Shown here one piece after another: positions 23,301 to 36,730 of a DNA stretch of 64,000 bases. The notes beneath the pieces are model-generated. The model saw nothing but the letters and a program-made list of their open reading frames with translations. It was not told where the DNA came from and searched no databases. The position numbers were made by a program, and so were the translations under genes. Origin of the DNA: Hirudinaria manillensis (Eukaryota; Annelida; Clitellata; Hirudinida; Hirudinidae); NCBI GenBank assembly GCA_034509925.1, contig JAVTLF010000016.1:1-64000 (forward strand), read 5' to 3'. Within the stretch, counting starts at the first letter, position 1, and every line of letters begins with the position of its first letter.

Positions 23301-26300
23301 AAACATGACTTATTTTACCAAACATAATTACAACGAGGAACAACAGGTGAAACAGCAACGCATTATCAATGCTCGAGCGAAAGGCATTCTGGTGAATTAC
23401 CATAATCCTGGACGAAGATTGGTGAGATGGGTAGAGTGACGACCTCGGCAATGAAACCATAGTCCCCGAATGCGGGAGATGCCGTAATCCTGAGTCCTAA
23501 AGTGTCAAAGAATTGTCCTGTGGAATAGAATCGCCTTCTTTCGCTCGTGCTACTGTTATACGTGAGATTGGCGATCATTTGGCTCGGATCGAAAAATTCC
23601 CCGTTGAATATTTGAATGGAATTCTTATAGATGGAATCGTTGAACAGATTGAGTTGCAAGAATCGTATGGCCACTTGCTTGTGGGGCTCTCTGCTCCTGA
23701 TAATCTGTTTTAAAGGAGATTTAACGTGACGTTTGTTTTTATATTCTGTTAAGTCGGACTTCATTTATGGTTATGGATCCGAGAGTAATTTCAAAGAGAA
23801 ATGAAATTCCGATGCCTCTCCGCGCCTAGGATTTCTAGGAAAGCGCCCGAGGGTTAAAGCGGCTTATGAAAAAATGGAATAAATAGAAAAGCCTATTATG
23901 ATTTTCTATTCCTGTCCAGTTTCACCTATCAACGCTTCCATGCTCATGAATTGTTAAATAAAAGCTAAGTTCGATTAAAAATTAAAAATAAACCTCAATT
24001 AATGTTAATTAAATTACGAGAACAAATTATAATTAAGTTTAAAAAAGAGATAATTTGAATTACTTTTATGCAATCGACGGTGTCAAACGTGTAGCGATGA
24101 TATACGAGGGCTCGCCTTCGAACGTGAACCAGTTTCTCGGCTGTGCACATTCGAAGCATTCCGTGCAGATTGTGCGGAACGTCGCTTGTCACCAGAGGCA
24201 CGAACTGAGAATCCCCTTCGGATGATTGGCCGTTTAAAATGAGTGCACCCACTGCGTAGCCATTGATGTTTCTAATGCCTCCGTCTACTATGGAAAAGCG
24301 ATCATTTGGCGCTATATAATCGTAGCCGTTCCAGGCCGCATTGTGTATCCGAACGTGAGAAGAGTCGGGATTCTGAAAATTGTGTTACTGGGTTACAAGA
24401 GATGGTCGCTTTGATCATCTCGGTGATTGATGGGAGATGATCTAGATAAAGGAAGGTGTTAAATAATTTTGAAAATGTCCTGAAATTAATTTTGATGCAA
24501 TGAATAAGAAATAAATTCGAAAGATTATCATACCTGATAAACAGATTGTATCGAAGCCACTTTTTCATCGTGCAATACTCCCGCTCCATAAAAATCAACA
24601 TGCTGGAAGGTCGAGTAGCCAGATGATGACAGATCAGTTTCGTAGTCTGCCGTTGAGAATCTGATGTTTCCCCAGTAGTCGTGATTTGGAGCCAAATTGC
24701 GCTTCCCGCACCTGACGTAAACGTAATTTCTCTCTTCAATGCACCTCGGAAGGTCATAGTTGATCCTGTGTTTGCATTCTTTCAAATTGCTTTCCGATCC
24801 GTCACAAGTCATAGTCTCTCTCCAAAACCATTCGATTACCTGGAAAATAAATTAAAACTTTCAATTTAAATGCAAGAGCATTCGTCGTGTTTGCAAGGTG
24901 TTATCAAAACCTGCTCGTGCATCTTTGGATAACCGAGGACAAAAATATCGTAAAAATGATTCCTTTGGACGACAACATTGGAGGGTTCCTTGTGCATGGT
25001 CCTGCAAACAACTTCAGCTGTCCTGTCGTTGAATGAGTCGTCGCAGACGATGGACCACCTTTGTTCGGTTTTGTTGAAAACCTCCAAAAATCCTCCGTCT
25101 TCGTCTCCGCCTCTGAATCTCATTTGAAATCCGATGTCGAAGTCCACATCGGGATGGACGAGGTGATACGAGGACAGTGGTTGTTCGCTCCTGTGGGATT
25201 TTAAAAGATTGTAAAAAATTTCCTGCATTCGTTTGACATGTTCTCAGTACCTCTTCATTCTTTGGTTTGTCTGTCGTTCAACAGGCTCGAACTTGATTTT
25301 ATTAGTTTCTGAGCCAACGGCTGTCAGAGAACCAAGGACGAGGATTCCTACGCCTGGATTGAACTTCATGCGAACGCCTTCTTCGATGACAAGAGAATAA
25401 CCCCTCATGACCGTCAGATCTCTCTCGACTAAATAGGGCTCGGAGCGCCGAACCAATCTTACGTTCTCCATTATTCTGCCGCCGAGAGGCTTCGTTAGAT
25501 CTATGACAGTGCGTAGTTTTGGCTCAATGCATCTGTTGGCTTCGAATGACGAGGCCACCAAATAAGGATGGTATTCAGCTATGGCAAAACTGTTCCAGTC
25601 GTCAAAATCGAATATTTTTTTCTTAATTTCCGACTGATCAGTTGTGCCCCACCAGTTCTCAGTGACGTCCAAATAGTTTTCCAGCTTGGAAGACGACTGT
25701 CCTCCCAAAAGTTCTAGGTCGAGCAGAGGGTTGTTAAAGAGATTCCTGTTTATGGTTAAGTTCTGCAATCCCCTCACACCGAAGGTATAAAAAGAAGGTT
25801 TGTTGGCAGAAAAGGATTGGCTGGCATCAATTTCAGGTCTTCTATTGTTTTCAAATTTATTGTAGAGCACTGAAGCCTGATAAAAGAAGTTATTTTTTAA
25901 ATTAATTTTTTAACCTCTTGCAGCAAATGAGTCGAATCCTTACTTCAACCCACTGCGTAAAAGGAGTGTGGCTAGTCATGTGCACTTCCATCATAAATCT
26001 GAATAAAGTAAATTAATAAGAAAACAAATATATGTAGCGTGCAACATGTTATTACATAAACAATAAAATTCCATACTTTCCAGTGTTGCCAATTATTTCG
26101 TTGTCACGAAATTCGAAATCCTTTTCGGTTCCCGCAAATTCTATGCAACCTTTTCTGCATTTGTTTTCGGTGAATTTGTTGCCAGTTACGCTGGCGTTGC
26201 AATAGAATCCTCCTACATAGAATTCAAAGTCTGTGTTGTATAGAGCCAGAGTGTTATTGATGTCAATGCTGTGGTTGAACAAGTCCGTGAATAGAAGGTT

Positions 26301-29300
26301 GACCCTCGGGAATTCTACGTACAGGCCTCCCGCTCTGTTTCTTACGAAAGTGTTATTTTCAAGCTGTTAAATTGTGTAAAAACGTCGTTAGAATGTTTGT
26401 TGAGAATGAGAAACGAGATAAATCACAGCAACAAATTCCTTGCCTGCCAAATCCAAACGTTACTCGAGAACCCAACGCCAACATGTTCTGCAGTTATTCC
26501 TCCTCCGTTTTCTTCGAACGTGCAGGATTCGATGAGAAAAGAGACTTCTGCGACTCTCAGAGTAGTCTGAAGTTCATCAGGAGTTGGAAGGTACAGTCGG
26601 TTGTATTTTGTGTGACTGGGGATGTAAACGCTGGCATAACTGTTCTTGTAGAATTTTGACTTTAAGATTCTGATCTTTTCCCAGTTGTATCTGTGATTGA
26701 TGGTCAGATATTCATCCGACGGATGACTATATAGATGAGCAGTGAATCCCATTTTGTTGCCTTCAATGAGACTATCTTGTAGAGCCACTCTTCCAAACGG
26801 ATATTTCCATTCCCATGGTCCTAAAAAAAGTTGTAGTAATTAGAATGGTACTGTCATTTTAATATTAATGAAATAAAAAATAATCCCTAGTATAAAATAA
26901 TTAACAACTTAATAAACCCTATCTAACTTTTAAGTGATTGAAGTTTTTATATTGGACAAACAACAATATAGATTTATACATAAGTCAACAAAAATGCAAT
27001 GCAAATGTACTTTAAAGGTCTATCCAAAGGGAAACCCCCTTTCAGGATGTCAGATAAAAGAGAATGATTATCTAAAATTTTAAGACAAATTTGAAAACGT
27101 TACTAACTGGATCTTGCGACGAATGAAAATCTTCCTGTCGATATGCCTCTGACACTCCACCTAATGGTGACGTAACTGAAATGAGAAATTATTGGAAAAT
27201 CCACGAGGTCCTCTTCGATTTGCCATCTTCTTGTTCCTTCGGTTATGGAAGATTTTCTACTGTCATAGATCACCACTTTCTCCTGGCTGGTGTCAGGATT
27301 GTAATCCAAAATGTCTATCATTATCTGCATTTTATGGAAATTATGAGGATTGAATTTAGTTAAATTTCTAAGACTTTTTGGTCAATTTTTAGTCAAATTG
27401 TCATTGGCTAACCTTGAAGGTATTGGATACACTAATCTCAAGGTCATAAACAATGAATTCAGAAGAACTCTTGGATTTTGTCAGAAACCAGTGTACTTCA
27501 TAATCTTTCAGGTTATAGGAGAGTGATTGATTAAAGTCAATGTATTTGTGAGCCCTGGTTCTTATCTCCAGAGTTTCATAGGCTGAGAGAGATGGATTGT
27601 ATTCAAGCCCAGTCTTTAGATTATTTCTGAATTGACAGTTGGATGCCTCAAAGAATGATCCCCTCACTGAGAGTCCATTGCCTCTGTTGTTTTCTATGAT
27701 TGAATACTCCAGTTTGGAATTAGCATAAACCTGTCATGTGTATTATAAAAAGGAAGGTTAAAAGTCAGGTCTGAGCATCATTAAAGATTTCATTAATTTC
27801 TCCAAAGAATTTAGTTTACGTGTCATAGCCAATCTGAAAAAAAAAAAATGATAAAATCAAATTCTCACATCATTTTTCATGATCAGCATGCCATCTTCTG
27901 CATTGTTCTCTATGACAAGATTGCTCAGAGAATGTACATTGTAATCGATTCTGAGGGCAGGACCGTACAAGGGCACGCTCGGATCTTGAAGACCTGCCTC
28001 TGTGATACTAACATGTTTCATCCTTCCTGAAGGTGCTGTGGCCACAAAGCTCACCCCTAAACATTTGATGAAATGAATTTGAAACATAATTTGGATTTAG
28101 AAACAAAACAAAAAAGCTTGTCGTTTTCACTTACCTGCCCAAGAAGGTAAGTGGCACTTCAGGTAAACATCTCTGGAGTGCATGCAGGGATGTTCACCCT
28201 CAAACTCTGCTCTGCATTCCAACAAATCATCATCAAGGTCGGTACAATCCACGCTGCTTCTGAGGATCTTCATGTCTGGAGAACCAGGCTTGTTAATCTT
28301 TGGCTTCCAGTCGTCTGGATGGATGACATAACCCATCATTCTGCAGGCCACTGAAGCGTCCATCATTGTCCATCCCTGTGGAACATTTTGTAAATTCAAA
28401 GACATAGGCAAGCAATGTTGACACAGATTTTAGAAATTGCTAATTTTTTTACTATTTAATTACTCTTTTATTTTAATTACGACTATAAATATGCATCTGA
28501 AATTTTGAAAATAAACCCACTTCACTGCAAATCGTGCCCCAGTTGTCAGTTTCATTGAGTCTCAGTTCGAGTCTTCCTTCCAGTTCATTCACTCCATCCA
28601 TCATCCTTATCAGCGAGTGGTTGGTGAATGTGGATTCATTCTTCAGTTTCATCAGTATTGGACTTTCCAACGACCCATCAAACTCCGCCTGTCCTTGGAT
28701 CAACATCCCGATGGAATTCTCAAATTCCAAGACAGTTCCTGAGGAAAATCAAAGAGTGTCTTCTTTAACACATAACTATTTAGATGATTGTATTATTAAT
28801 TATATCTAGTTATCTAATTTATATGATTGTTTGTTTCTATTAAATTCTAATTAAAAAGTAAAGTTAATGTGCCATTAAATAAATAAAAACACGTTAAAAT
28901 AACATAAAACTCAAGTGGAAGAATGTAAACAACCTGGAGTGATGATCAGTCTTCCGAACCCATTGACGGTGATGTCCCTGTCGACGTGGTAAACCTTTCC
29001 CGGTTCGGTCGTAAACGTCTGCCCGAGTCTCCCGCCTAATTTGTCACCTCTATTGAACTCCACTTCAATTTCTATGCTCCTATCCGTCAGAACTGGTCCG
29101 TAGAGCCAGGGATATTCCAGCGAAGGGTGGTACTTGATGCGAGCCAAATTGGAACGAGACGATTGGTCAAAGATTTTCATCGTAATGCTCCTATGGGAGT
29201 TTGAGAATTAATTCAGGATTTTTTAAAGATAAAAAGCTGTTTAATTTCTTAATCAAATTAAATTGTCATACCTGTATTTATTTTTTTGGGGGTAAAATTT

Positions 29301-32300
29301 TGATAATTTTATATTATAGGAATATGTATTTTAGTTATTTCCTGTTATTATGAACTTATTATTTATTCCAGGTTTTCTATCTCATCTGATTGCATCTGAG
29401 CAGTAAGTAAAAAACTTATGATTGCATTGGTATTTCTTAAAATAGCCATGATTACTTATGAATAATTTTGAATAATTAATAATAATAATTACTCACTCGT
29501 ATCTCGGAGTTCCCCACCAGACCTCCGTGGCGAGGAGAGTGGCACTCATTTCGGGCAGTTGGGTTGACATTTCGTACTCAGATGTGGGGTTTTCGAGGTG
29601 GTTCCTTTGGAATTGAATGTTGTCCGAGGAGAGGATTACAACTGCTCTTGATTTCGTTCTTTCGTTCAGGCCCTTCAGTGAACTCTCGATGGTGTTGTCA
29701 GTGAATTTATTGAACCTGATTTGCAAGTAAGCAAATTATTATTATTATTATTATGTTATCTGAAGAAGTGAGGGTTCTAACTAATTAATTAATCAGTTAC
29801 TTAATGAATTAATTAAATCATGAACTTACTTTACACTCATCTTCTGAAAAGCACTGCCCTGAGTTAGTCGAAGGTTGGCAACATACAAGCCTTTGTTTTG
29901 AGTGAACCTAAGATAATCAAATGTTAAATGGTTTTCATCTATATAAATAAAAATGCAATGTGTGTTTGTATCATGCAAATGTTCTCTGAAAGTACTTAAC
30001 CAATTGCTTTGAAATTTTGACACAACATATTGCTCGATTAGAGGAGTGTTTGTATATAGGTTTCATATATATGCTACAACTATATCATGTAAAAATACGC
30101 TTTTTTTTTAAATCCTGCCATCTTGCCATGGACATGAAAAAGCTTAAAATATCGTAACCCTCAAGCATTGTGAAATTGTAAAAATAAACATATTATAATA
30201 TTAATCAGAATGAGCCACAGCAACGTGTGGCTGGCCATCTCTAGTTCAAGTTAAAACCAATAATTCAAATGAAATTTCATTCTTACAAATTGCCTTCAAC
30301 TTCATAATTGACTGAAATTCCTTGGAAAAACGTTTTCTTTCTGAAATCATCTGAATTATCGATCAACAAGACATGTCTTCCGTGCTCAGAGAAGGAGTTG
30401 TTTGCAATTCTCCCGACAGCATTTAACAGTGGTGACATCCTGATTGCGTGATCCTTGTTATCCTTGAATTCATTGTACCTATTTGGAAATTAATTTTAAA
30501 CTTTTTTATGATCATTATTGGAAATAATTTCTGGTTAATTAAGAATAAGTAACTATTTCCTATTTTGCTTATTATTAATTATGTTAATGATACTTAATCT
30601 TAACATGTTAAGATTAGAAGAGCAGATGCATACAGATAAATAAAACAAGAATGAACTTCTAGAAAGTATATTAGGATTTAAAGATCTGAGAGAAATTGGA
30701 AGTTGAAATATAACCAATAACTGAGTCCAACTGCAGCAACAACAACAACAGTAATCCTAACCCAATGGTTATGTTTGTGATGTTTGCCTGAGGAATGTGC
30801 TTGTAGCAAGACAGGAATTCAATGCCGTTCTTGTGATTTCGAACGAATCGACTGTCGTTTATGGCGTGAAGAGCCGACATGCAGTAATTTCCGATACTCA
30901 GACCGTGGCCGAGGTTTCCAAGGAAGGACGAGCGAGAGATTTCGGTCTTTTGCTGCCTGGATGGAAACGTTTGGAATATGTTTTCTTTTGAAAATGTTTT
31001 ACGGTTTTGTTGACGTTTTAAGAGATGATATTAAATGAAATGGAAACATATTTTCTTTCGTATCTTGCAACCTTGCGTATCTGGTTTTGTTGTCGATGTT
31101 AGTTTCATTGAAGGTCATGTTGACTCCATTGCCAAAGTTGTAGTTGAACGAGGATCCGTTGAGGATCCTTCTGCCTCCGTCAACGGTTATGTTGACTCCA
31201 TTGTCCATGTTGTGATTCACTGTGCTTGCATTTATCAAGATGTCACCTGTTCCAGGGAAATATATCTCTTTTACTTGGATCATTTAAGAAATTTAATTTA
31301 GTTTTTGCATGGGGAAAAAGAAGAAACTTATACAAATTTATCAGAAATAACCAATTTTATAATATGTTTTAACTTATGACTCATAGCTTCTGGTGGAGTC
31401 GTCAAGTAATAATTGATTGAATTAAGTTCAAAATACCTGCTCCTCCATAAACTCTGATTCCGGCTCCATAATTGTTGTGGGTGATGAAACTGGAGTTAAT
31501 TGCAACATAATTCCTGACATTTTCAATAAAAATCCCGTGTTGCAAGTTGTTGGAAACAATGGAGTTGTTGACGTACAATTCGGGCATTGACTCTGACAAA
31601 AAGATTGTCATGTGTTATTTGAGAATAAATTGAAAATAATTTGATAATATTGAATTATTTTCTACACAGAATATTTGTCACGCAGAAAGGTTGATAGTTG
31701 TTAGGTGGAGAGTTTAGGAGTTTGCATTGGATTCTTTAAATGTATCCTGCTAGTATGCCAGTAGTAATGATAAAATTGATAAATGATAACAATGATAAAA
31801 AAAAAGAAACACATCAATTCCAATTGCAATAAGTTGACTCATTAACAAGAATTAAAATTCAACTTAAATCTCCCCAAACCTTTGGCACTGTCTATGAGCA
31901 TTGCAAATTTAATGCATGTCTTCAAAGTCTGGCAGTCACGTCTGATTGGCTTCAGCCACCTGAACATGACATACATGGAATGGTAACTCGAGGTCACGCC
32001 ACTAGGCAGGGTACCATTGATGATATCATACGACCCCAGCACGGGATCCTCTGGACTCCACCCGTCGTACACCGTCAGAGACCCCGAAACTCCGGGCTCG
32101 ATGTCCATCTCCAGTATGTTGAACGTCAACCGACTTCCAATTTCGGTCTCGAATTTCTGAATTGCATTGTGAAAAAAAATTACTTTAAATTATTAATAAA
32201 ATTGAATAATATTTAGAGAAATTTTAAATAAATGAATAAATAAAATTATGCAGTTTATGCAAAATAATAATTAGAAATCTCAAAACCAAATGGAGTCTTA

Positions 32301-35300
32301 CGTGTCCGCAACTGGTGCCGTAGATGGGAATGCCATAAATCAGAAGCGGATAAGTTTGGGAGGCCAGGCTCGGGATGTCACAGAAGGTCAATTGCTTGTC
32401 GAAGATGACGTATCGTCCGTCGAGGAACTTAACCTTGACTCCGTTGCCATGGTTGCCAGTGACGGTGTTGTCCGTGAGCTTCACGTGGCCCATGTGACTT
32501 TCAACGACAATTCCATGTCCTGAAGTTGAACCAACAACAATAATAACAACATTTACTCTGTGAACATAGATTTAAGATTGGTAATGATTTTAGTCATTTC
32601 TGGTCATGAAATTCAATAATAAAAGTTTAGTAGACTCAAATTGGGGTCATAACCACATAAAAATAAAAGGTATTCTCATAAATGTTATATACTTTGGAAA
32701 AGTTCATAATAATACTAAAGATATCTATGGCAAATTAGGCATTAGAATACATAATTTAAAAAATACACATATTTAAAAACCAATTTAGCTGAAATTCAAA
32801 AATATTAATTTTAAAAATTCTTAAAAAATGTGCAAAGCAACAATTCATTTACATTCCTTATTAACCTTTCGGTCTGAATGAAACCAATATTTATATATGA
32901 AATAAAAACAAAAAAAAAACTCTAAAACAATGAACATGAAAATCGTGCAAAAGTTTGCACCGGACTGACCCCTGTTGTTAACAAACGTGGAATTGTGGAC
33001 GAGAGTTGAGGAGAAGACGTTTGTGAAGTTGGTGGCATCGAGTGCCGAGTGAAGGATTCTGACGCTTTTGAGGTGTGGGACGTGGGGTCCACCCCTTACT
33101 GCCGGCACGGGTTCACCAGTCCTGCCAGAACCTTTGGAACGAGTGAGTGAGTTGTGGAATTTCATTCAACTTTTAATTGTAAAACACATTTGTGCTAAAT
33201 GAGTAGTATTTACATTCATAAATATCACTCTCGAAATATTAGCTCAATCTTAGTATACTTGATTTACCCAATATCTAAATATTAACATTATTTACAATGA
33301 AATCATTGCAATTTTACAAAATTACTAAATTGAAGAATAAAATTCTATTTAAAAATTTACACATTAAAAATATCATCAAAGCAAAATACAAGCAAACAAG
33401 AAATGTTGAGAAATGCTTTGCAACATTCCAACTTTCCAACAATCATCTCCAACATGTTGTTCTACCTGCAAACAAGATGTCAACGTTCTCGAGCACCGAA
33501 GTTGATTCGTTGATGCTGAGTCGTTCGTGGATGAATTTGTAAGTCGTCGTGTTGTAGAATTCAAGGCCTGACCAATACTCGTTGTAAACAAAAGAACTTT
33601 CCAGAAGTCCTCTGCAGTGCAGGTGAATGGTTCTTTGGTTCCCTGGGGAAAAAGACACTTTCTGAGAATTCTTTCTTTTTTTTTTATTTATTTATTTTGA
33701 GTTGAAAATATTAAAAATGGGTTAAGAGTTAACCCTAACCCTAACCCTTGAACTTGGAATATGCTTTTTAATTTGAATGTTTAAAAAGAAAACTTAAACA
33801 TATATAAAATTTGAAGAAATTGTTAAAATCACCAGAATTCATTCTAAAATACATCAGTGTCCTTTAAACTAATTAATAATAAAAATTAATATCTTTAATA
33901 ATCAACACTGCATTTATATGTAATAATAATATTAATAATGGTAAAAATAAACTCACTGCAAATCTTGGAGCCGACTCTGATGCGCTGGGCACCGGGACAA
34001 TCCAGGATGCTGTTTTCTTTTCCAGTGCAGGATGGTTTGTGGAACAACATGTACTTCGTGTGGTTGCGGCCCCAAGACAGGAAACTGAAGTTTCCGGTTT
34101 TGAATCCCAATTGTCTGCAGGTCACATCGACGTCTGCTTGGGTCCAACTGCAATGTTTTGTTGGGTTGTAAAATAAATCTGGTTGATAATCATTTATGTT
34201 TATGTTTTTGTTGTTGATGTTGTTGTGAAACATTATTTACATTCCAAGGAATTGAAACTTTTCTTCTGCTGGTTTCAACAAATTAACAAAAACAAATTTT
34301 CAATTTTGCAGGCATACATCCAAATTCATTCATGCATTCATTAGTCCCAAATAAACTTTAAATCAACATCTCCAGTAGTTCTGATACAATCAAACATAAT
34401 CACAACAACAACAACAACAACATAATCTTAAAAATAAATTTAAAAAAAAAACTGAATTCACTTTTCAAAGTTGGCACAGATTCCCCTCCAATCGTCCTTA
34501 TAAAGGAGTTCCAACCTTCCCAGGTGGACACTGAAATCGTCCACCAAACGCGACGTCTTGGGCCACTCGGGTTCAAACTCCGTCCCGACTGCCTTTGTGA
34601 ATTTTATTCTTTCATCTGGAGTTCCCTGAATTTCAAAAAGCAATGACAATGATTATGAATCAATCAGGATAACTTAAAATGTTATTAAAATGCTTTAATA
34701 ATAAAATCATTTTATGATAAATTCCATTCAAGTTTCAGGAATTCATGGCCTTTGAAGGTCCTGTTTTGCAATGTGTTATGTGTTATCAATGTTAAATGTT
34801 AAATGTTAAATCAAATTAAATTTTATTGGAAACAAAAAGATTTATAAAAAAAATAATATATAATTAACATTGAATAACAATATAGTAGAACATAAATAGC
34901 AATAATAACAATAATAATAATAATTATTATTATTATTTATTTATTTAAGATGTTCAAATTCTAACTCTAGCAGTGAGGGTCCCGTTGATGCCGAGGGTGA
35001 CTCTTGGTGCGAACCTCAGTTCAACCCCGGGCCTGATGATGATTTCGTATTTTTCCGTGAGGATCAAATCGTTCTTGATGGTACATGGACTGTCAGTCTT
35101 CTCAACGACTACCTGTGATTGGTCAATTGAACATGAATTATTAATTGGCCGGAATTAATGAGGCTAATTGGTCAAGCTCTCCATTGCAGGCATTGCAGGA
35201 TGAAGGCAAATGATCTTATTCAAATGTCAATCAATTATTCAACCTAAATGCAACAGAAATATTTTTAAAATGCAAATTTTAATTTTAGTATCCAAAAGAA

Positions 35301-35514
35301 ATTAACTTTTCATTAATTTAAAACAAATTGAAAACAAAATGCAACCAACTTTTCTCTGAATGTAACCCCCATTGGATAGGAGCTGGCAAATGTAACTCGG
35401 CGACGACGACGACGACGACGAGGATGGAAGAATGAAGAAAGGTGAAATGCAAATGAGGGAAGTGAACCAGAACAAATTCAAGCAAAACAATCTCGTATCA
35501 ACGGCTGCTGCCAT
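20393..35514 (-). CDS. bark: Bark beetle/Anakonda-like tricellular junction protein, complete, 37 exons
   Basis: Exons in transcript order: 35514-35350, 35112-34966, 34625-34462, 34147-33957, 33642-33466, 33131-32970, 32519-32302, 32156-31880, 31592-31437, 31246-31072, 30956-30762, 30478-30287, 29907-29830, 29715-29497, 29190-28934, 28738-28521, 28375-28135, 28056-27869, 27730-27413, 27324-27108, 26820-26444, 26363-26077, 25998-25944, 25876-25251, 25190-24911, 24839-24534, 24372-24064, 23704-23401, 23285-23149, 23063-22859, 22786-22635, 22542-22379, 22007-21844, 21646-21552, 21472-21259, 21189-20965, 20889-20393. All phases agree, giving 2783 residues (the fly protein is somewhat longer, about 3100). 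Seen: an N-terminal signal peptide; many parallel beta-helix-like Asn-rich repeats (VxNNxxxHNxGGI style); three scavenger-receptor Cys-rich domains (about residues 142-225, 975-1072, 1785-1910); two CUB-like segments (about 409-500 and 1200-1318); three WWG motifs; a C-type lectin domain (about 2441-2540); one transmembrane helix (about 2555-2577); and a cytoplasmic tail with Pro-Lys repeats (KPKPPTKPKPPRPK). This triple-repeat order is the known Bark architecture. The fly protein marks epithelial tricellular junctions and is needed for septate-junction assembly there. Odd: intron 21 is GC-AG, and intron 12 carries a Helitron. Confidence 0.92.
22787..22858 (-). other. 72-base in-frame intron of the bark-like gene
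   Basis: Flanked by GTAATC and CTTCCAG, phase 1, a multiple of three and without a stop codon, so retention would add 24 residues. Spliced, it restores the continuous LEG-HHFQMFQVQNN reading expected of a beta-helix repeat. Confidence 0.75.
26364..26443 (-). other. GC-AG intron of the bark-like gene
   Basis: On the minus strand exon 21 ends ATTTGGCAG followed by gcaagg, and exon 22 starts after ttaacag. The GC donor keeps the conserved SSNVWIWQ segment and joins exon 22 in phase 0. The GT donor at 26463 gives a stop with the same acceptor. Confidence 0.75.
29938..30244 (+). mobile_element. Short non-autonomous Helitron in a bark-like intron
   Basis: Starts TCTATATAAATAAAAATG directly after a host A. 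Ends with a 6-bp perfect hairpin (GCCACA 30214-30219, loop GCAACG, TGTGGC 30226-30231), nine bases, then CTAG at 30241-30244 followed by a host T. A 5' TC, a 3' hairpin plus CTRR, and insertion between A and T are the Helitron rules. There is no terminal inverted repeat or target duplication and no coding capacity. Removing its 307 bases leaves a 72-base intron, typical of this gene. Confidence 0.8.
33731..33749. repeat. Short interstitial CCCTAA (telomere-like) repeat
   Basis: About three TAACCC units inside an intron of the bark-like gene. Too short to mean more than a micro-repeat. Confidence 0.7.
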
Positions 35515-35673
35515 CTGTGACCAGATAAGTTATCACCTCGGACTAGTTTCCGATGTTTACAACCAAACAATGGCTATTTCTAAATTAATTTCAAATTAAA
35601 GAAACTATTGAAAACGGCCTTGACTTTGAACTCATTGAACTTTGCTCACGAGGTTAGAACGAATGCAACATAA

Positions 35674-35696
35674 TATATAAAGTTTCTAGAAACTTT
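35674..35696 (-). promoter_or_regulatory. Possible bark-like core promoter: TATA-type box with an 18-bp heat-shock-element-like palindrome
   Basis: 35679-35696 is a perfect palindrome AAAGTTTCTAGAAACTTT containing TTC-NN-GAA, the core of a heat-shock factor site. TATATAA at 35674-35680 overlaps it. Both lie about 160 bases upstream of the bark-like start codon. Function is inferred. Confidence 0.3.
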
Positions 35697-36675
35697 CTGC
35701 ATTTAAGAAAGTTTTTAACGCTTTTTACGTAAAATTCAAAACCGGTCTTCGCACTTAATGTAAACACGAGAACAACAATAGAATATAAACAAGGACCACC
35801 TGTGGTACAGGTGTATCTAAAATGACTAGAAATATATTTTTTTTTTTACTAATTTCTTTTCTATAAATAAATAAATAATTTAAATAGTTTATCGCTCATT
35901 GAATTTCAATTGTGTGAATGAAGAGAAAACAATACATTTAGCGTCAAACAAAGATTGGGTTCTTGTTGTTAGCATAGGTATAGAATTGCAGTTAGTTATG
36001 TTTTGTTTTGCTCGAGTTGTGACAAGTGTAGAATTTATAACTGGAGTAATGGAGAACGGTCGTAACTCAGCCATCCATTTCCTCGTCAGTTACAGCTCCA
36101 GCGCCTTGGGCTATTTACGCTCGAGTCTGCAAACACATCCGAGGCAAATGTGACAGTTCCATTCTTCCAATCTTTCATCCTTTTTCTCTCATCAACTGGA
36201 GGCTGTTGCATTCGCCGTCTGCCGCTGAAATTTTACAGTCGACCAACTTCTAACGGGAACCTTTGACTCGGGTTGGTGTACGACATTGAAATGACTTGAA
36301 ACACGAGAATAGATGCTTCGATGCCACTTCGATCCACGGCTTTTGAAGTTCCGTGCCCCCTGTTCCGTGATCTCCTTTTGTGCTCCTCAGAAATGCGAGA
36401 AGTTGTTAAGTTGTAAACAAATTTCTCTTTTTAAAGGTCGTCTTCCGATGTTTTTGTTTGTTTGTGTTTCATCATCTCCTGACGACTGGTGTCGCTAAAG
36501 TTCTGCTATGTCAGATTTAGGAAAATATTTCGTTGTTGTCATCATCATCATCGTCACTGCTGTCATTAATCTTTCAAACGATACGTCAACACCTTGCTTA
36601 AGCAATATCCCATAAACTCTGGACCTTCGTTATCAATTTATCATCATTGTCCGTCATCACCGCCATCATCACCAT

Positions 36676-36730
36676 CAACTACCACCATCAACTACCACCA
36701 TCAACTACCACCATCATCATCATCATCTGC
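36676..36730. repeat. 13-bp minisatellite merging into a CAT microsatellite
   Basis: Three copies of CAACTACCACCAT followed by CAT units. Confidence 0.85.

Noticed and set aside
33731..33749. Interstitial telomere repeat as evidence of a chromosome fusion
   Set aside because: Only about three units, inside an intron of an intact gene.
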